Assembly (NCBI RefSeq): GCF_003086355.1
Contig: NZ_CP031733.1
Location: forward strand, 2,232,001-2,296,000
Length of the DNA: 64,000 nucleotides
DNA from: Streptococcus chenjunshii
Lineage (GTDB): Bacteria > Bacillota > Bacilli > Lactobacillales > Streptococcaceae
Direction of reading: 5' to 3'
In this document: piece by piece, positions 48,037-57,027 of the stretch
How the letters are laid out: every line of letters begins with the position of its first letter
Numbering within the stretch: the stretch's first letter is position 1
Notes under the pieces: generated by a model
The model's database searches: none
The model's input: the letters and a program-made list of their open reading frames with translations, nothing else
What the model was told of the DNA's origin: nothing
Position numbers and translations under genes: made by a program

Positions 48037-48504
48037 TTAAGCATTCTTTTTTTGGGCCTGACAGTCCGGACAGATCCCGTACAGTATTAACTGTGCCTTA
48101 GTGACCTGATAGCCTGTCTGTTCATGAACTTCCTGATGCACTTTCAGCACATCCACATCCATAAAATCTGTAATTTTTCCGCAGACTTCACAAACGATAT
48201 GTAAATGCTGATGGCCCAGAAAATCATAATAAGCCGTGCTGTCATTGCTCAATTTCAGCTCGGAAACAAAGCCTTCATCAACGAGGAGTTTGAGATTATT
48301 ATAAACGGTAGCCAGACTCAGATTAGGATAAAGCGGCAAAAGCTCCTTATAGACCGTCTCAGCACTCGGATGCTCATGACTGTTTACCATATAGGCAATG
48401 ACCGCTTTACGGGTCTGAGTGAGGCGAATATGCTTTTCCTTAAGATGCATTAACACATTTTCATAAGCATCCAAGGCTTGATGATTATGGGAATGAACGT
48501 TCAT
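48037..48504 (-). CDS. perR: Fur-family peroxide regulator PerR
   Basis: Encodes 155 residues. Fur fold: winged helix with HPSAETVYKELLPLYPNLSLATVYNNLKLLV, a regulatory metal site using HQHLHIVCEVCG and nearby residues, and two structural CxxC zinc pairs (CEVC, CPDC). The His-rich N-terminus (MNVHSHNHQ) is typical of streptococcal PerR. It senses H2O2 by metal-catalysed oxidation and represses peroxide and metal genes. Streptococci usually carry this as their only Fur homolog. Preceded by the CoA-binding-protein gene on the same strand. Confidence 0.93.
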   Translation of the reverse strand: MNVHSHNHQALDAYENVLMHLKEKHIRLTQTRKAVIAYMVNSHEHPSAETVYKELLPLYPNLSLATVYNNLKLLVDEGFVSELKLSNDSTAYYDFLGHQHLHIVCEVCGKITDFMDVDVLKVHQEVHEQTGYQVTKAQLILYGICPDCQAQKKNA

Positions 48505-48643
48505 TGGCCTCTCCTTATTCTTACTTTACTGCATCAGAATGGAGGCGCAGAGCAAACTATCACGCTTTTAAAAAGCTAGCAGGACAGACTGAACAATATA
48601 AAACCGGTAAAACGGCTCTCCCCTCATTTGTTCGACTGCAGTA

Positions 48644-49075
48644 CTAAGCAAGAAGATTTAAATACTCTACCTTAATACATTTATTCATGACAATTTTGTC
48701 TCGGCCGGCATCCCGCAGAATTTTTTCAGCTTCTTCATTTTGCAGCCCCAGCTGAGCCCAAAAAATATCAGCATCTGCCGCTATAAAATCACGCGCGACA
48801 TCCGGCAGGAACTCACTGCGCCGGAAAACATCAACAATATCAACAGGCACTGGAATATCCTGCAGGGTAGCGTAGACTTTTTCTCCCAAAATCTCATCCC
48901 CAGCCATTCTGGGATTGACCGGAATAATCTTATAGCCGGCTGCCTGCATGACCTGTGACACCTTGTAAGCCGCTGTTTCTTCACGATCAGACAGCCCGAC
49001 AACAGCGATAGTCTCAGCTGCCTGTAAATAGTCTTTAATCACCTGCTCATCAGGATTTTGAAAAGTATAAGCCAT
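48644..49075 (-). CDS. CoA-binding (YccU-type) protein
   Basis: Encodes 143 residues. A Rossmann-like CoA-binding fold with AETIAVVGLSDREETAAYKVSQVM at the N-terminus and YKIIPVNPR and VDIVDVFRRSEFLPDV in the middle; KCIKVEY lies at the end. Small stand-alone members are cytosolic and of unknown role. The ATG follows AAGGAG. It starts 11 bp after the coiled-coil gene and precedes perR, so the three may form an operon. Confidence 0.88.
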   Translation of the reverse strand: MAYTFQNPDEQVIKDYLQAAETIAVVGLSDREETAAYKVSQVMQAAGYKIIPVNPRMAGDEILGEKVYATLQDIPVPVDIVDVFRRSEFLPDVARDFIAADADIFWAQLGLQNEEAEKILRDAGRDKIVMNKCIKVEYLNLLA

Positions 49076-49086
49076 AATAGTTCTCC

Positions 49087-49515
49087 TTACTGCTCTCTTT
49101 TAGAAGCCGGCCACAATTCTTCCATCATAGCCAAGGTCAGACCTTCCCTTTTTAAGAACTGCTCCTTTTGGAAACGGATATAGCCTTGCTCCTCTTCCAG
49201 CCGGTACTTTTCCCGCTTGACCTCTTCCAGCGTTTTATCAAAATCAGTTATTATCTTTATCATGTGCCCCTGTGCTTCCTGCACCTGTTTGCTCAAAAGG
49301 TCGTTGTGCGTGCTTTGGGCGTAGGCACTTATCTTTTGAATAGCCGGCAGCGTTTCATAGTATGTCCTAAAAACAGACTTTCTTGTCTTTTGGTAACTAT
49401 CCAATTTTACCTGCCTGACTCTTTCTTTCAGATCCAGCAGCCGCTCTTTAATCAGCAGCCGTTCCCAGTCTTTCTTTTTTTCGACATCAAGCTTTTCTGC
49501 CTTATTTTCAGACAT
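49087..49515 (-). CDS. Hypothetical charged helical protein
   Basis: Encodes 142 residues from MSENKAEKLDVEKKKDW at 49515, preceded by a G-rich ribosome site (GGGGGG). Strongly charged and predicted coiled-coil over most of its length (LLIKERLLDLKERVRQVKL; EEVKREKYRLEEEQGYIRFQKEQF). No membrane segment and no recognised domain. A BOX-like repeat ends directly at its ribosome site. Probably cotranscribed with the CoA-binding gene. Function unknown. Confidence 0.7.
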   Translation of the reverse strand: MSENKAEKLDVEKKKDWERLLIKERLLDLKERVRQVKLDSYQKTRKSVFRTYYETLPAIQKISAYAQSTHNDLLSKQVQEAQGHMIKIITDFDKTLEEVKREKYRLEEEQGYIRFQKEQFLKREGLTLAMMEELWPASKREQ

Positions 49516-49523
49516 AATCCCCC

Positions 49524-49898
49524 CAATAAGATACAAAGGCCGTTAAAAGCTCACAGCAAAAATAGGAACCTGACCGCCGAGTCACTAAAGACTCAAGGAA
49601 GGGTTGTCTTTTTTGCAAAGAGCTTAGGCCGTGTTCAATTCACCAAGATACAAAGGCCGTTAAGAAATCCGTATGAAAATGACGGTAAGTCCGAAATCTG
49701 TGATTTCGCAGACGCACCTCTGCCAAGACGGCTAGAAGGGTGCGGTCGGCTGTCAAGACGACAAAGCCTTCAGACGGCTACGGCTAGGGTTGTTTAGCAA
49801 TCTGCTTACATCACGATGACAGCCATCTTTTTCATTAGGATTTTAGGCCGTGTTCAATTCACCAAGATACAAAGGCCATTAAGAAATCCGTATGAAAC
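49524..49898 (+). repeat. BOX-like units between polA and the coiled-coil gene
   Basis: Short unit 49524-49641, long unit 49642-49860 and a partial start at 49861-49898. All carry GGCC-type ends. The short unit has hairpin GAGTC/GACTC; the long unit has CGAAATC-TGT-GATTTCG, GCACC/GGTGC and AAATCC/GGATTT arms. The block fills the whole 400-bp gap. Confidence 0.9.
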
Positions 49899-49923
49899 AT
49901 TAGCAAACCGGGCCTACAGCAGC

Positions 49924-52563
49924 TTACTTAGCTTCATACCAAGTTTGCCCCGCACTTTCATCAGCAACCAGAGGAACAGACAGTTCAATAGCTGTCTCCA
50001 TGGTTTCTTTCACCAAACGCTTAACAGTTTCCAGCTCGTCTTTTGGTACCTGCAGCACAATCTCATCGTGAACCTGCAGCAGCATCTTGCTCTTTAAATC
50101 AGCAGCAGCCAAAGCGCGGTCAAGATTGATCATAGCAATCTTTAAAATATCAGCAGCACTGCCCTGAATAGGCGAGTTTATTGCTGTCCGCTCCGCAAAA
50201 TTGCGGATATTGAAATTTCTGGAATTGATATCAGGGAGCTCCCGGCGCCGTTTAAAGAGGGTTTCTACATAACCCTTATCCTTAGCTTCACGTACAACGG
50301 TTTCCATATAATGCTTAATCCCCGGATAGCGCTCAAAGTAAGTATCAATATACTGCTTGGCCCGCTTGCGCGGAATGCCCAGATTGTTGGCCAGCCCAAA
50401 ATCAGAAATCCCGTAAACGATGCCAAAATTGACGGCCTTTGCGTTGCGGCGGTCATTTGGCGTGACATCTTCAGGTTTTTCAATGCCAAAAACCCGCATA
50501 GCCGTAGAAGTATGGATATCTGCGCCTTCCCTGAAGGCGGCAATCAAATGCTCATCCTGTGATATATGCGCCAAGACCCGCAGTTCAATCTGTGAATAGT
50601 CAGAACTCAGCAGCAGAGCATCCTCCTCGGACGGGACAAAAGCTTTGCGGATCAGCCGCCCCTGCTCCAAGCGAATCGGGATGTTCTGCAAGTTCGGATC
50701 AACACTGGACAAACGCCCAGTTTGGGTCAAATCCTGCAGATAGCGAGTATGAATCTTGCCATCAGACTGGATAAAGTCCTGCAGCCCCACAATATAAGTA
50801 GACTGCAACTTAGCAATCTGCCGGTATTCCAAAATCTTCGAAACAACCGGTGAAATAGGCGCCAGCCGCTCTAAAACATCACCTGCTGTAGAATAGCCCG
50901 TCTTGGTCTTCTTGGTCATAGTCAGCGGAAGCTGAAGTTTATCAAAAAGGACTTCTCCCAGCTGTTTAGGGGAATTAATATTGAACTCTGTTCCAGCCAG
51001 GTCATAGATTTCCTGTGTCAGCTGCTCAATGGCCTTTTGGTTAGCTGTCTCCATGTCCTGCAATGTTGCCTTTTGGACAGCAATACCGGTGATTTCCATT
51101 TTAGCCAGAACGTCAGCCAGGGGCAGTTCCATTTCAAAGAGCAAATCCTGCTGTTCATGCTCTGCTAATTGAGCCAGCATGACTTTTTCGGAATCCTGCA
51201 GAACCTTGACCTTCTTTGCTAAATGCGCAAGCAGAATGTCTTTTTCGGGAACAGCCCGTTTAACCCCCTTGCCGTAAACAGCGGTATCGGTCTCCAGCGG
51301 CAGGCTGGTATAAAGGCGGGCAATCGTGGATATATCATTATTCTCAACTGTTGACAGCAGATACTTAGCCAGACGGCTGTCAAAAGCGGCCTGAGGCAGG
51401 TCAATGCCCAAACGGCTGAGCAAGACTTTGCTGCGTTTGAAATCATAGGTTTTTATCGGCCGTGACAGTGCTTCTTTAAAAAGCGGTTCCTTCAGCAAAG
51501 CCACATCAGCCGAGGCATAGATAGCCTGGTCATTCCCCCAGGCGAAACCTATAATATCCTCAATATGATAGTTTTCTCCAAGCACTTCAAAGTAGAAAAA
51601 CTGATTATCTGCAAACATTGAGGCAGACAGGTCGTTCACTTCAGTATAAGCGGCCTCAAAACTTTCTTGGGCAGTGTCCCCATCCAAAGCCGCTCTAAAC
51701 TGCTTAAATTCCATTTCGTCATAAAATTTAAGCAGCCTGTCATTGTGAGGACCTTCATAAACAATATCTTCAAGACCGATAGCAATCGGCGCTTCCGTAT
51801 TGATTGTGGCTAACTGTTTGGACAGAAAAGCCAGCTCCTTATCATTGATAAGGTTTTCTTTCATTTTCGACCTTTTAAAGGATTCAATATTGTCATAGAT
51901 GCCCTCCAGACTGCCGTAATCGCTCAGTAGTCTCAGGCCGGTTTTTTCTCCGATTTTAGTTACACCGGGAATATTATCAGATTTATCACCCATTAAGGCT
52001 TTAAGGTCGATAAACTGCTCAGGCGTAATTCCCATCTTTTCCTTAAGATAGGCGGGAGTAAACTGTTCAAAGTCCGCCACTCCCTTTCTTGAAATCTCAA
52101 CAACCGTATTATTATCGGCCAGCTGGATGAGATCGCGGTCCCCGCTGACAATAGTGACCTCATACTGCTCCCCGTTTTCAGCTAATTTATCCAGAGTGCC
52201 AATAATATCATCCGCTTCATAATTCGGCAAATCATAGAAAGCTATCCCTAATCCCCGCAGCATATCACGAATATAAGGGAGCTGTTCACGGAATTCGTCC
52301 GGCGTTTTAGCCCGTCCGGCCTTATAATCCGCAAACATTTCTGTCCGAAAGGTTGTTTTCCCAGCATCAAAGGCCACCAGGACATGAGTCGGCTGCAGAC
52401 GTTCAAGCAAATGATTCAGCATCAAGTGAAAGCCGTAAATGGCATTCGTATGCAGACCGGAGCGGTTCTTAAAGCGGTCGATCTGATTATAAAGGGCAAA
52501 GAAAGCCCGGTAAGCGACGGAAGAACCATCGATTAAAAGCAGTTTTTTCTTCTTATCGTTCAT
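49924..52563 (-). CDS. polA: DNA polymerase I
   Basis: Encodes 879 residues from MNDKKKKLLLIDGSSVAYRAFF. N-terminal 5' nuclease (about 1-295, with YEADDIIGT and SGDRDLIQL), a central 3'-5' exonuclease-like domain that lacks the usual catalytic acids, and the C-terminal polymerase (DYSQIELRVLAHIS, RRNAKAVNFGIVYG, HDEIVLQVP). Needed for Okazaki-fragment processing and repair. The ATG lies only six bases after a TATAAT and has no ribosome site, so the mRNA is probably leaderless. The longer open frame upstream to 52692 has no family similarity. Confidence 0.97.
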   Translation of the reverse strand: MNDKKKKLLLIDGSSVAYRAFFALYNQIDRFKNRSGLHTNAIYGFHLMLNHLLERLQPTHVLVAFDAGKTTFRTEMFADYKAGRAKTPDEFREQLPYIRDMLRGLGIAFYDLPNYEADDIIGTLDKLAENGEQYEVTIVSGDRDLIQLADNNTVVEISRKGVADFEQFTPAYLKEKMGITPEQFIDLKALMGDKSDNIPGVTKIGEKTGLRLLSDYGSLEGIYDNIESFKRSKMKENLINDKELAFLSKQLATINTEAPIAIGLEDIVYEGPHNDRLLKFYDEMEFKQFRAALDGDTAQESFEAAYTEVNDLSASMFADNQFFYFEVLGENYHIEDIIGFAWGNDQAIYASADVALLKEPLFKEALSRPIKTYDFKRSKVLLSRLGIDLPQAAFDSRLAKYLLSTVENNDISTIARLYTSLPLETDTAVYGKGVKRAVPEKDILLAHLAKKVKVLQDSEKVMLAQLAEHEQQDLLFEMELPLADVLAKMEITGIAVQKATLQDMETANQKAIEQLTQEIYDLAGTEFNINSPKQLGEVLFDKLQLPLTMTKKTKTGYSTAGDVLERLAPISPVVSKILEYRQIAKLQSTYIVGLQDFIQSDGKIHTRYLQDLTQTGRLSSVDPNLQNIPIRLEQGRLIRKAFVPSEEDALLLSSDYSQIELRVLAHISQDEHLIAAFREGADIHTSTAMRVFGIEKPEDVTPNDRRNAKAVNFGIVYGISDFGLANNLGIPRKRAKQYIDTYFERYPGIKHYMETVVREAKDKGYVETLFKRRRELPDINSRNFNIRNFAERTAINSPIQGSAADILKIAMINLDRALAAADLKSKMLLQVHDEIVLQVPKDELETVKRLVKETMETAIELSVPLVADESAGQTWYEAK

Positions 52564-52569
52564 AATGCT

Positions 52570-52575
52570 ATTATA
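52570..52575 (-). promoter_or_regulatory. polA extended -10 promoter giving a leaderless mRNA
   Basis: TATGTTATAAT on the minus strand (TG-N-TATAAT). The predicted start, 6-7 bases downstream, falls on the A of the polA ATG. No consensus -35. Confidence 0.7.
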
Positions 52576-52704
52576 ACATACTAAAGGGCAGAAACTCATT
52601 TTCAAGTTTTTAGTCTGCCGTAAATCTTCAATGAAATACTGACCGTCACTGCAGCCGGCTGCAGAAATCTGAAACTCAGTGCTTCGGTTCATTTTTCACT
52701 TTTG

Positions 52705-52751
52705 TAAAAAAACACCCCAAAAGTGAGAGCTTACAGCTAATCTTTGGGGTG
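52705..52751 (-). terminator. XRE operon terminator
   Basis: CACCCCAAA and TTTGGGGTG form a 9-bp stem with a long loop, followed by TTTTTTT on the minus strand, about 55 bp after the stop. Confidence 0.88.
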
Positions 52752-52807
52752 CCCTTCAAACTGAACGTTTAACAGACCAAAACATTTCCGGTGAAAGATA
52801 AGCTGAC

Positions 52808-53023
52808 CTAACTGTCCTTATCCTCATTTAAACGAAAAATATCTTCTACAGGCAGCTGGATAACCGCAGCGATTTTCAGTGCCAGCTCAAGCGAGGGATT
52901 GTAGCGGTTGTTTTCCAAATGCACTATGGTTTCCCGCCGAACGCCGACCAGCTGGGCCAGATCCTGCTGGCTCAGCTTTCTGGCCTTGCGCAGCTCTTTG
53001 AGGTTTGTTAAAATATTGGCCAC
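52808..53023 (-). CDS. Small XRE-family DNA-binding regulator
   Basis: Encodes 71 residues from GTG at 53023, chosen because GAGGTGG lies six bases upstream; the start is one base after the previous stop. Essentially one Cro/C1-type HTH: NLKELRKARKLSQQDLAQLVGVRRETIVHLENNRYNPSLELALKIAAVI, ending PVEDIFRLNEDKDS. Small regulators of this YozG/YgzD type commonly follow a membrane-protein gene, as here. The target is unknown, perhaps its own operon. Confidence 0.88.
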   Translation of the reverse strand: MANILTNLKELRKARKLSQQDLAQLVGVRRETIVHLENNRYNPSLELALKIAAVIQLPVEDIFRLNEDKDS

Positions 53024-53024
53024 T

Positions 53025-53606
53025 TTAACCACCTCGCTTCTCAAAGACATAAAAAGCAAGGTCAAAAATGAAGATCATCGCAGCGCTGAAAATGAGAACC
53101 ATACCAGCAGTCAACGTAAAAGGCCTAAAGAAAGTCACAAGACTTAGCACAATGAAACTGAGCAGCACTAACAGCAAAGTGAAGCAGGCCGCCTTTGCTA
53201 AATTGGTGTAAAAACGATCATCAGGCAGTTCATCGACCTTTTTAAAGGCGAAGTAAAGCGTCAGCCCGGCAAAAACAGCTAAGCCAAGACCTAAAAACAC
53301 GTGCTTTATCCAGACAGGATCAGTATCCGGCGTAAGTGCCCAGAGACCCTTAATGTAAACAGCAAAAGCTGTAAAGATGGTGATAGTGTAAAGCTTTTCT
53401 GTTAAGCCAAAAAAAGGCTCTCTCTGAACTTCTGATTTTTGGAATAGCTGTAATTTTAGTATGATAAAAAAGCAGATCAGCTGAAGCAGCATAGTAATCA
53501 GAAATACAAGATGTTTAATCCATGACGGCTGACTCGGAGGAGTCAGTATCCAAATAATGAACATGGTTGACAGCCAAGGAATAATGATGGATGTGAAGTA
53601 TTTCAT
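53025..53606 (-). CDS. Multi-pass membrane protein paired with the XRE regulator
   Basis: Encodes 193 residues with six predicted membrane segments in three pairs and a short charged loop (KKVDELPDDRFYTNLAKA). No catalytic motif. The six-TM protein plus tiny XRE regulator is a recurrent two-gene module in Firmicutes, role uncertain. A strong promoter lies about 115 bp upstream. The stop overlaps the XRE start region, so the two are coupled. Confidence 0.75.
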   Translation of the reverse strand: MKYFTSIIIPWLSTMFIIWILTPPSQPSWIKHLVFLITMLLQLICFFIILKLQLFQKSEVQREPFFGLTEKLYTITIFTAFAVYIKGLWALTPDTDPVWIKHVFLGLGLAVFAGLTLYFAFKKVDELPDDRFYTNLAKAACFTLLLVLLSFIVLSLVTFFRPFTLTAGMVLIFSAAMIFIFDLAFYVFEKRGG

Positions 53607-53719
53607 GTTAACATTCCTTTCTAGCTTTTCTCTGGCTTATAGCAGCCTATCTGTTAAAGCAGCTGATGGATGACATCGCCGCGCCTGCCTTCCATAAAGC
53701 TTTTTTCTTTTCTGTTATA

Positions 53720-53748
53720 AATATATCACATTTTCCGGTTTTTATCAA
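53720..53748 (-). promoter_or_regulatory. Promoter of the membrane protein-XRE pair
   Basis: TTGATA (53743-53748) and TATATT (53720-53725) with a 17-bp spacer on the minus strand; the -10 is extended (TGATATATT). Confidence 0.8.
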
Positions 53749-53842
53749 GAAAAAGTTAACTATTTATAACAAAAATAGAATCAATGACAGTCTGCAAGTG
53801 AGGGAACTTTGTTATCTGAGTTCTGTCTCGCTCCCTAGCTGT

Positions 53843-53945
53843 TCTGGCAAAGGGGGGCAGACGAAATCACAGATTTCCGGCTTACCGTCAGCCCTAGACG
53901 TCTGAAGGCTTTGTCGTCTTGACAGCCAGCCGCGCCCTTCCAGTC
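53843..53945 (-). repeat. Degenerate BOX-like core
   Basis: Contains the hairpin remnant GAAATCACAGATTTC and the segment AGACGTCTGAAGGCTTTGTCGTCTTGACAGCC in the family order, but both end motifs are lost. Oldest-looking copy in the window. Confidence 0.7.
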
Positions 53946-53971
53946 AACCACCGCGCCAAACTTATCTGTTT

Positions 53972-54018
53972 AAAAAGTAAAAGGACTCAGTCCTGTTCAA
54001 TACAGAACTAAATCCTTT
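53972..54018 (-). terminator. busAB terminator
   Basis: A 17-bp stem (54002-54018 with 53980-53996), complementary throughout with three G-U pairs, 5-nt loop, then TTACTTTTT on the minus strand. It may derive from the adjacent IS remnant. Confidence 0.8.
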
Positions 54019-54029
54019 CAATAATTAAT

Positions 54030-54049
54030 TGTCCAACTTTTGGGGGCCA
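54030..54049 (-). mobile_element. IS3-type terminal repeat remnant
   Basis: TGTCCAACTTTTGGGGGCCA, which on the other strand reads TGGCCCCCAAAAGTTGGACA, resembles the ends of streptococcal IS3/IS150-group elements. No transposase or partner end is found nearby. Confidence 0.45.
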
Positions 54050-54092
54050 GTTCACTTTTGTCCCAGCCTCGTTTGAAATAACAGGTTTAGTC

Positions 54093-55829
54093 TTATTTTG
54101 TCCATTCGGCAACTTTATCAGGATTGTCCTCAATCCACTTTTTCGCTGCTTCTGCAGGCGATGAGCCGTTGCTGATATCCAGCATAACAGACTGCATGTC
54201 CTCATCGGTCCAGTTAAAGCGGTCAATGATCTGATAAGCCTTGGCATTGTCCTCTTTCAGCCCTTGACGAGCAATGGTGTGAATATCTTCAGAACCGCCA
54301 TAGACACCTTCGGGATCTTCCAGCATCGTTAGGTCATACTTGGCAAAAATCCAGTGCGGTGTCCAAGCCGTAATGACAATTTCTTCCTGATTTTTGATGG
54401 CTTGTTCCAGCGAGGTCACCATAGCACCGGTTGACGAAGGTGTCAGTTTCCAGCTGGAAAGGTTTGAATACGTATCCAATGCTTTTTCTGTGCTGGACAT
54501 AATTCCGGCACCAGGCTCAATTCCCACAATTTCTGAATTAGCCTGATTTGTTAAATCAGAGATACTGGTGAGATTCATGTAAGAAGGAACGGCTAAACTC
54601 AAACTGGTTCCCTTTAAATTAGCGCCTAAATCATCGAGCTGATCTTTATACTGTTTGTACTGTTCTGCATGGGTTGTCGGCAGCCAGGCGCTGGCAGAGG
54701 CATCTGCATTGCCCTCAGCAATCGATTTCCACATAACAGTATTATCCAGAGGAACCAAATCAACATCATAGCCTTCTTCTTTCAGCACTTCCGCTAACAC
54801 ATTAGTGGAAGCAACTTCTGAATCCCATTCCACATATGCCAGTGTTACTTTTTCTTTTTGTTCGCTGCGGCTGCTTAAGAAGGCCTGCGTTATCCCAGTC
54901 ATAAAGAAAGCGGCTAAGAGAACTGGAGCAATAAATTTCTGCCATTTGGCTTTCTTCTTGGCTTGACTTCTGTTCGATCCGCCTAAATTTTGCGTAAAAC
55001 GGTCGATAACAATCGCTAAAATAACCAGAGCCAGACCATTGACGAAACCTGCCCCAACTTCTGCACGCTGCAGAGCAGAGAGCACGCCGTTACCAAGCCC
55101 CGGCGCCCCAATCATTGAAGCTGTTACAACCATGGACAGTGACAGCATAATGGTTTGGTTGATTCCGGCCATAATTGTATTTTTAGCCAGCGGAAGCTCG
55201 ACTTTAAACAATTTTTGAACATCTGTGCTTCCGAAAGCGTCCGATGCTTCGATCAGTTCTGTCGGGATTTCCCGAATCCCCAAATTGGTGAAGCGGACAG
55301 TCGGAGGCAGGGCAAAGATGACCGAAGCGAAAACCCCAGGCACCATACCAATACCAAAGAAAGCTACTGCAGGAATCAGATAGACGAAAGCTGGCATGGT
55401 CTGCATGAAGTCAAGGATAGGATTAATGACCTTTTTGGCTCCTTCGCTTTTCGCCATCCAAATTCCCAAAGGAATCCCGATAACAATGGAGATAATACTG
55501 GAGAGCAGAACCAAGGTGAAGGTATTAATCATATCTCCCCAAAGCTCTTGATTATAGATATACAGAAGACCGACAGCCGTTAAAAGCGTAAACCCCCAGC
55601 GGCGCTTTGAGATGACGTAGGCTAAAGCCACAATAATCAGCATCAGCAGCCAAGGGTTGATAAAAGCCAGTGTATCTGAAATAAAATCCATAATACCGCT
55701 GCCGATAGCCTGAAGAACATTGAAGAAACCGGAAAAAACATCTGTAATCCAGTCAACAATCCGGTCGACAGAGTCTGCAACCGGCAGTTTAGTTTGTATG
55801 ATATTGCCAACGTTTTGTAATAAATTCAC
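54093..55829 (-). CDS. busAB: Glycine betaine ABC transporter permease/substrate-binding fusion BusAB (OpuABC type)
   Basis: Encodes 578 residues from GTG at 55829, just past the busAA stop. Two parts: a permease of about six membrane segments with the binding-protein-dependent motif (IMAGINQTIMLSLSMVVTASMIGAPGLG, near 215-240), and after a further membrane segment (about 300) an OpuAC substrate-binding domain (VTLAYVEWDSEVASTNVLAEVL to the end). The Trp residues in VMWKSIAEG, ASAWLPTTH and TAWTPHWIF are typical of the betaine cage. Imports osmoprotectants during salt stress. A TTG seven codons upstream overlaps busAA and is less likely. Confidence 0.95.
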   Translation of the reverse strand: MNLLQNVGNIIQTKLPVADSVDRIVDWITDVFSGFFNVLQAIGSGIMDFISDTLAFINPWLLMLIIVALAYVISKRRWGFTLLTAVGLLYIYNQELWGDMINTFTLVLLSSIISIVIGIPLGIWMAKSEGAKKVINPILDFMQTMPAFVYLIPAVAFFGIGMVPGVFASVIFALPPTVRFTNLGIREIPTELIEASDAFGSTDVQKLFKVELPLAKNTIMAGINQTIMLSLSMVVTASMIGAPGLGNGVLSALQRAEVGAGFVNGLALVILAIVIDRFTQNLGGSNRSQAKKKAKWQKFIAPVLLAAFFMTGITQAFLSSRSEQKEKVTLAYVEWDSEVASTNVLAEVLKEEGYDVDLVPLDNTVMWKSIAEGNADASASAWLPTTHAEQYKQYKDQLDDLGANLKGTSLSLAVPSYMNLTSISDLTNQANSEIVGIEPGAGIMSSTEKALDTYSNLSSWKLTPSSTGAMVTSLEQAIKNQEEIVITAWTPHWIFAKYDLTMLEDPEGVYGGSEDIHTIARQGLKEDNAKAYQIIDRFNWTDEDMQSVMLDISNGSSPAEAAKKWIEDNPDKVAEWTK

Positions 55830-55833
55830 TTTT

Positions 55834-57027
55834 CTATTCTCCCTCTTCAAGACCTTGCTTGGTCAGAGCTTCAATCACCCGTCCTTTGATGATAACGCCG
55901 ACCAGTCTATCCTTGTCAATAACCGCAATCGGTGCGGCAGAATCGTAAATCAAAGGCAGGATATCTGTTAAAACTGTATCTTTGGTGATTGTGCGGATAT
56001 CAGGGTCCACACAGTCAGCTAGAGGACGTCTGTTTTTTCGGGCCTCATAAGCCGCTTCAGCTGTGATGGTTCCCAGCAGTTTACGCTTACGGTTGGTTGC
56101 CAAAAGCATACTGACCTCTTCGGTATCCATCCGCTTGAGAGCCACATTAGGACCGTCAATATCCACATTCGTGGTAATCGGTTTAATCATAATATTTTGG
56201 GCTGTCAAAACTTTAGAACGGTCAACATCTTCAACAAATTCACGGACAAAATCATTAGCCGGCTGTGTCAGGAAGTCCTCACCAGTCCCAATCTGTATAA
56301 TTTCCCCGTCTTTCATCAGTGCAATACGGTCACCCAGACGCAGTGCCTCATTTAAATCATGGGTAATAAAGATGATGGTCTTTTGCACACGATCCTGCAA
56401 GTCAATCAGCTCATCCTGCATCTCTTTGCGAATCAGAGGGTCTAAGGCTGAAAATGCTTCATCCATCAGAAGGATTTCAGGATCATTGGCCAGCGCCCGT
56501 GCCAGACCGACACGCTGCTGCATCCCGCCGGAGAGCTGATCAGGATACTGGTCTTTGAAAGCCAGCAAATTAGAATTTTCCAGAGCCTGCTCAGCCATCT
56601 GCTGCCGCTCTTCTTTTGGAACGCCGCGGAGTTCCAAACCGTATTCGGTATTTTCTAAAATTGTTTTATGCGGGAAAAGTCCGAAATTCTGAAAAACCAT
56701 GTTGACAGAATGACGGCGGATTTCTCTCAACTCTGCTGTGTTCATCTTGGCAATGTCCTGGCCGTTCAGATAAATATCGCCGGAAGAAGGGTCAATCAAG
56801 CGGTTCAGCAGCCGGACTAAGGTGGACTTTCCGCTCCCGGACAGCCCCATGATAACGAAAATTTCGCCTTCTTTAACTGTAAAATTGGCATCGTAAACAC
56901 CGACTGTACAGCCTGTTTTCTCTAATATTTCTGTCTTGCTTTTCCCTTGTTTAACCATTTCCAAGGCTGCTTTTTGCTTTTTCCCAAAGATTTTAGTTAA
57001 GTGCTTAACTTCAAGAATGTTTTCCAT
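55834..57027 (-). CDS. busAA: Glycine betaine ABC transporter ATPase BusAA
   Basis: Encodes 397 residues. Walker [10 protein letters not shown] near 57, Q-loop, signature [15 protein letters not shown], Walker [13 protein letters not shown], and the ProV/OpuAA N-terminal extension. C-terminal tandem CBS domains (about 265-395) sense ionic strength or nucleotides in related systems. The ATG follows GGAAAGGA. A leader of about 260 nt separates it from its promoter. Forms one operon with busAB and is probably repressed by the upstream BusR. Confidence 0.96.
   Translation of the reverse strand: MENILEVKHLTKIFGKKQKAALEMVKQGKSKTEILEKTGCTVGVYDANFTVKEGEIFVIMGLSGSGKSTLVRLLNRLIDPSSGDIYLNGQDIAKMNTAELREIRRHSVNMVFQNFGLFPHKTILENTEYGLELRGVPKEERQQMAEQALENSNLLAFKDQYPDQLSGGMQQRVGLARALANDPEILLMDEAFSALDPLIRKEMQDELIDLQDRVQKTIIFITHDLNEALRLGDRIALMKDGEIIQIGTGEDFLTQPANDFVREFVEDVDRSKVLTAQNIMIKPITTNVDIDGPNVALKRMDTEEVSMLLATNRKRKLLGTITAEAAYEARKNRRPLADCVDPDIRTITKDTVLTDILPLIYDSAAPIAVIDKDRLVGVIIKGRVIEALTKQGLEEGE

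Noticed and set aside
52564..52692. N-terminal 43-residue extension of PolA
   Set aside because: Composition is non-conserved, it would run through the promoter, and the family starts at MNDKKKKLLLIDGSS.
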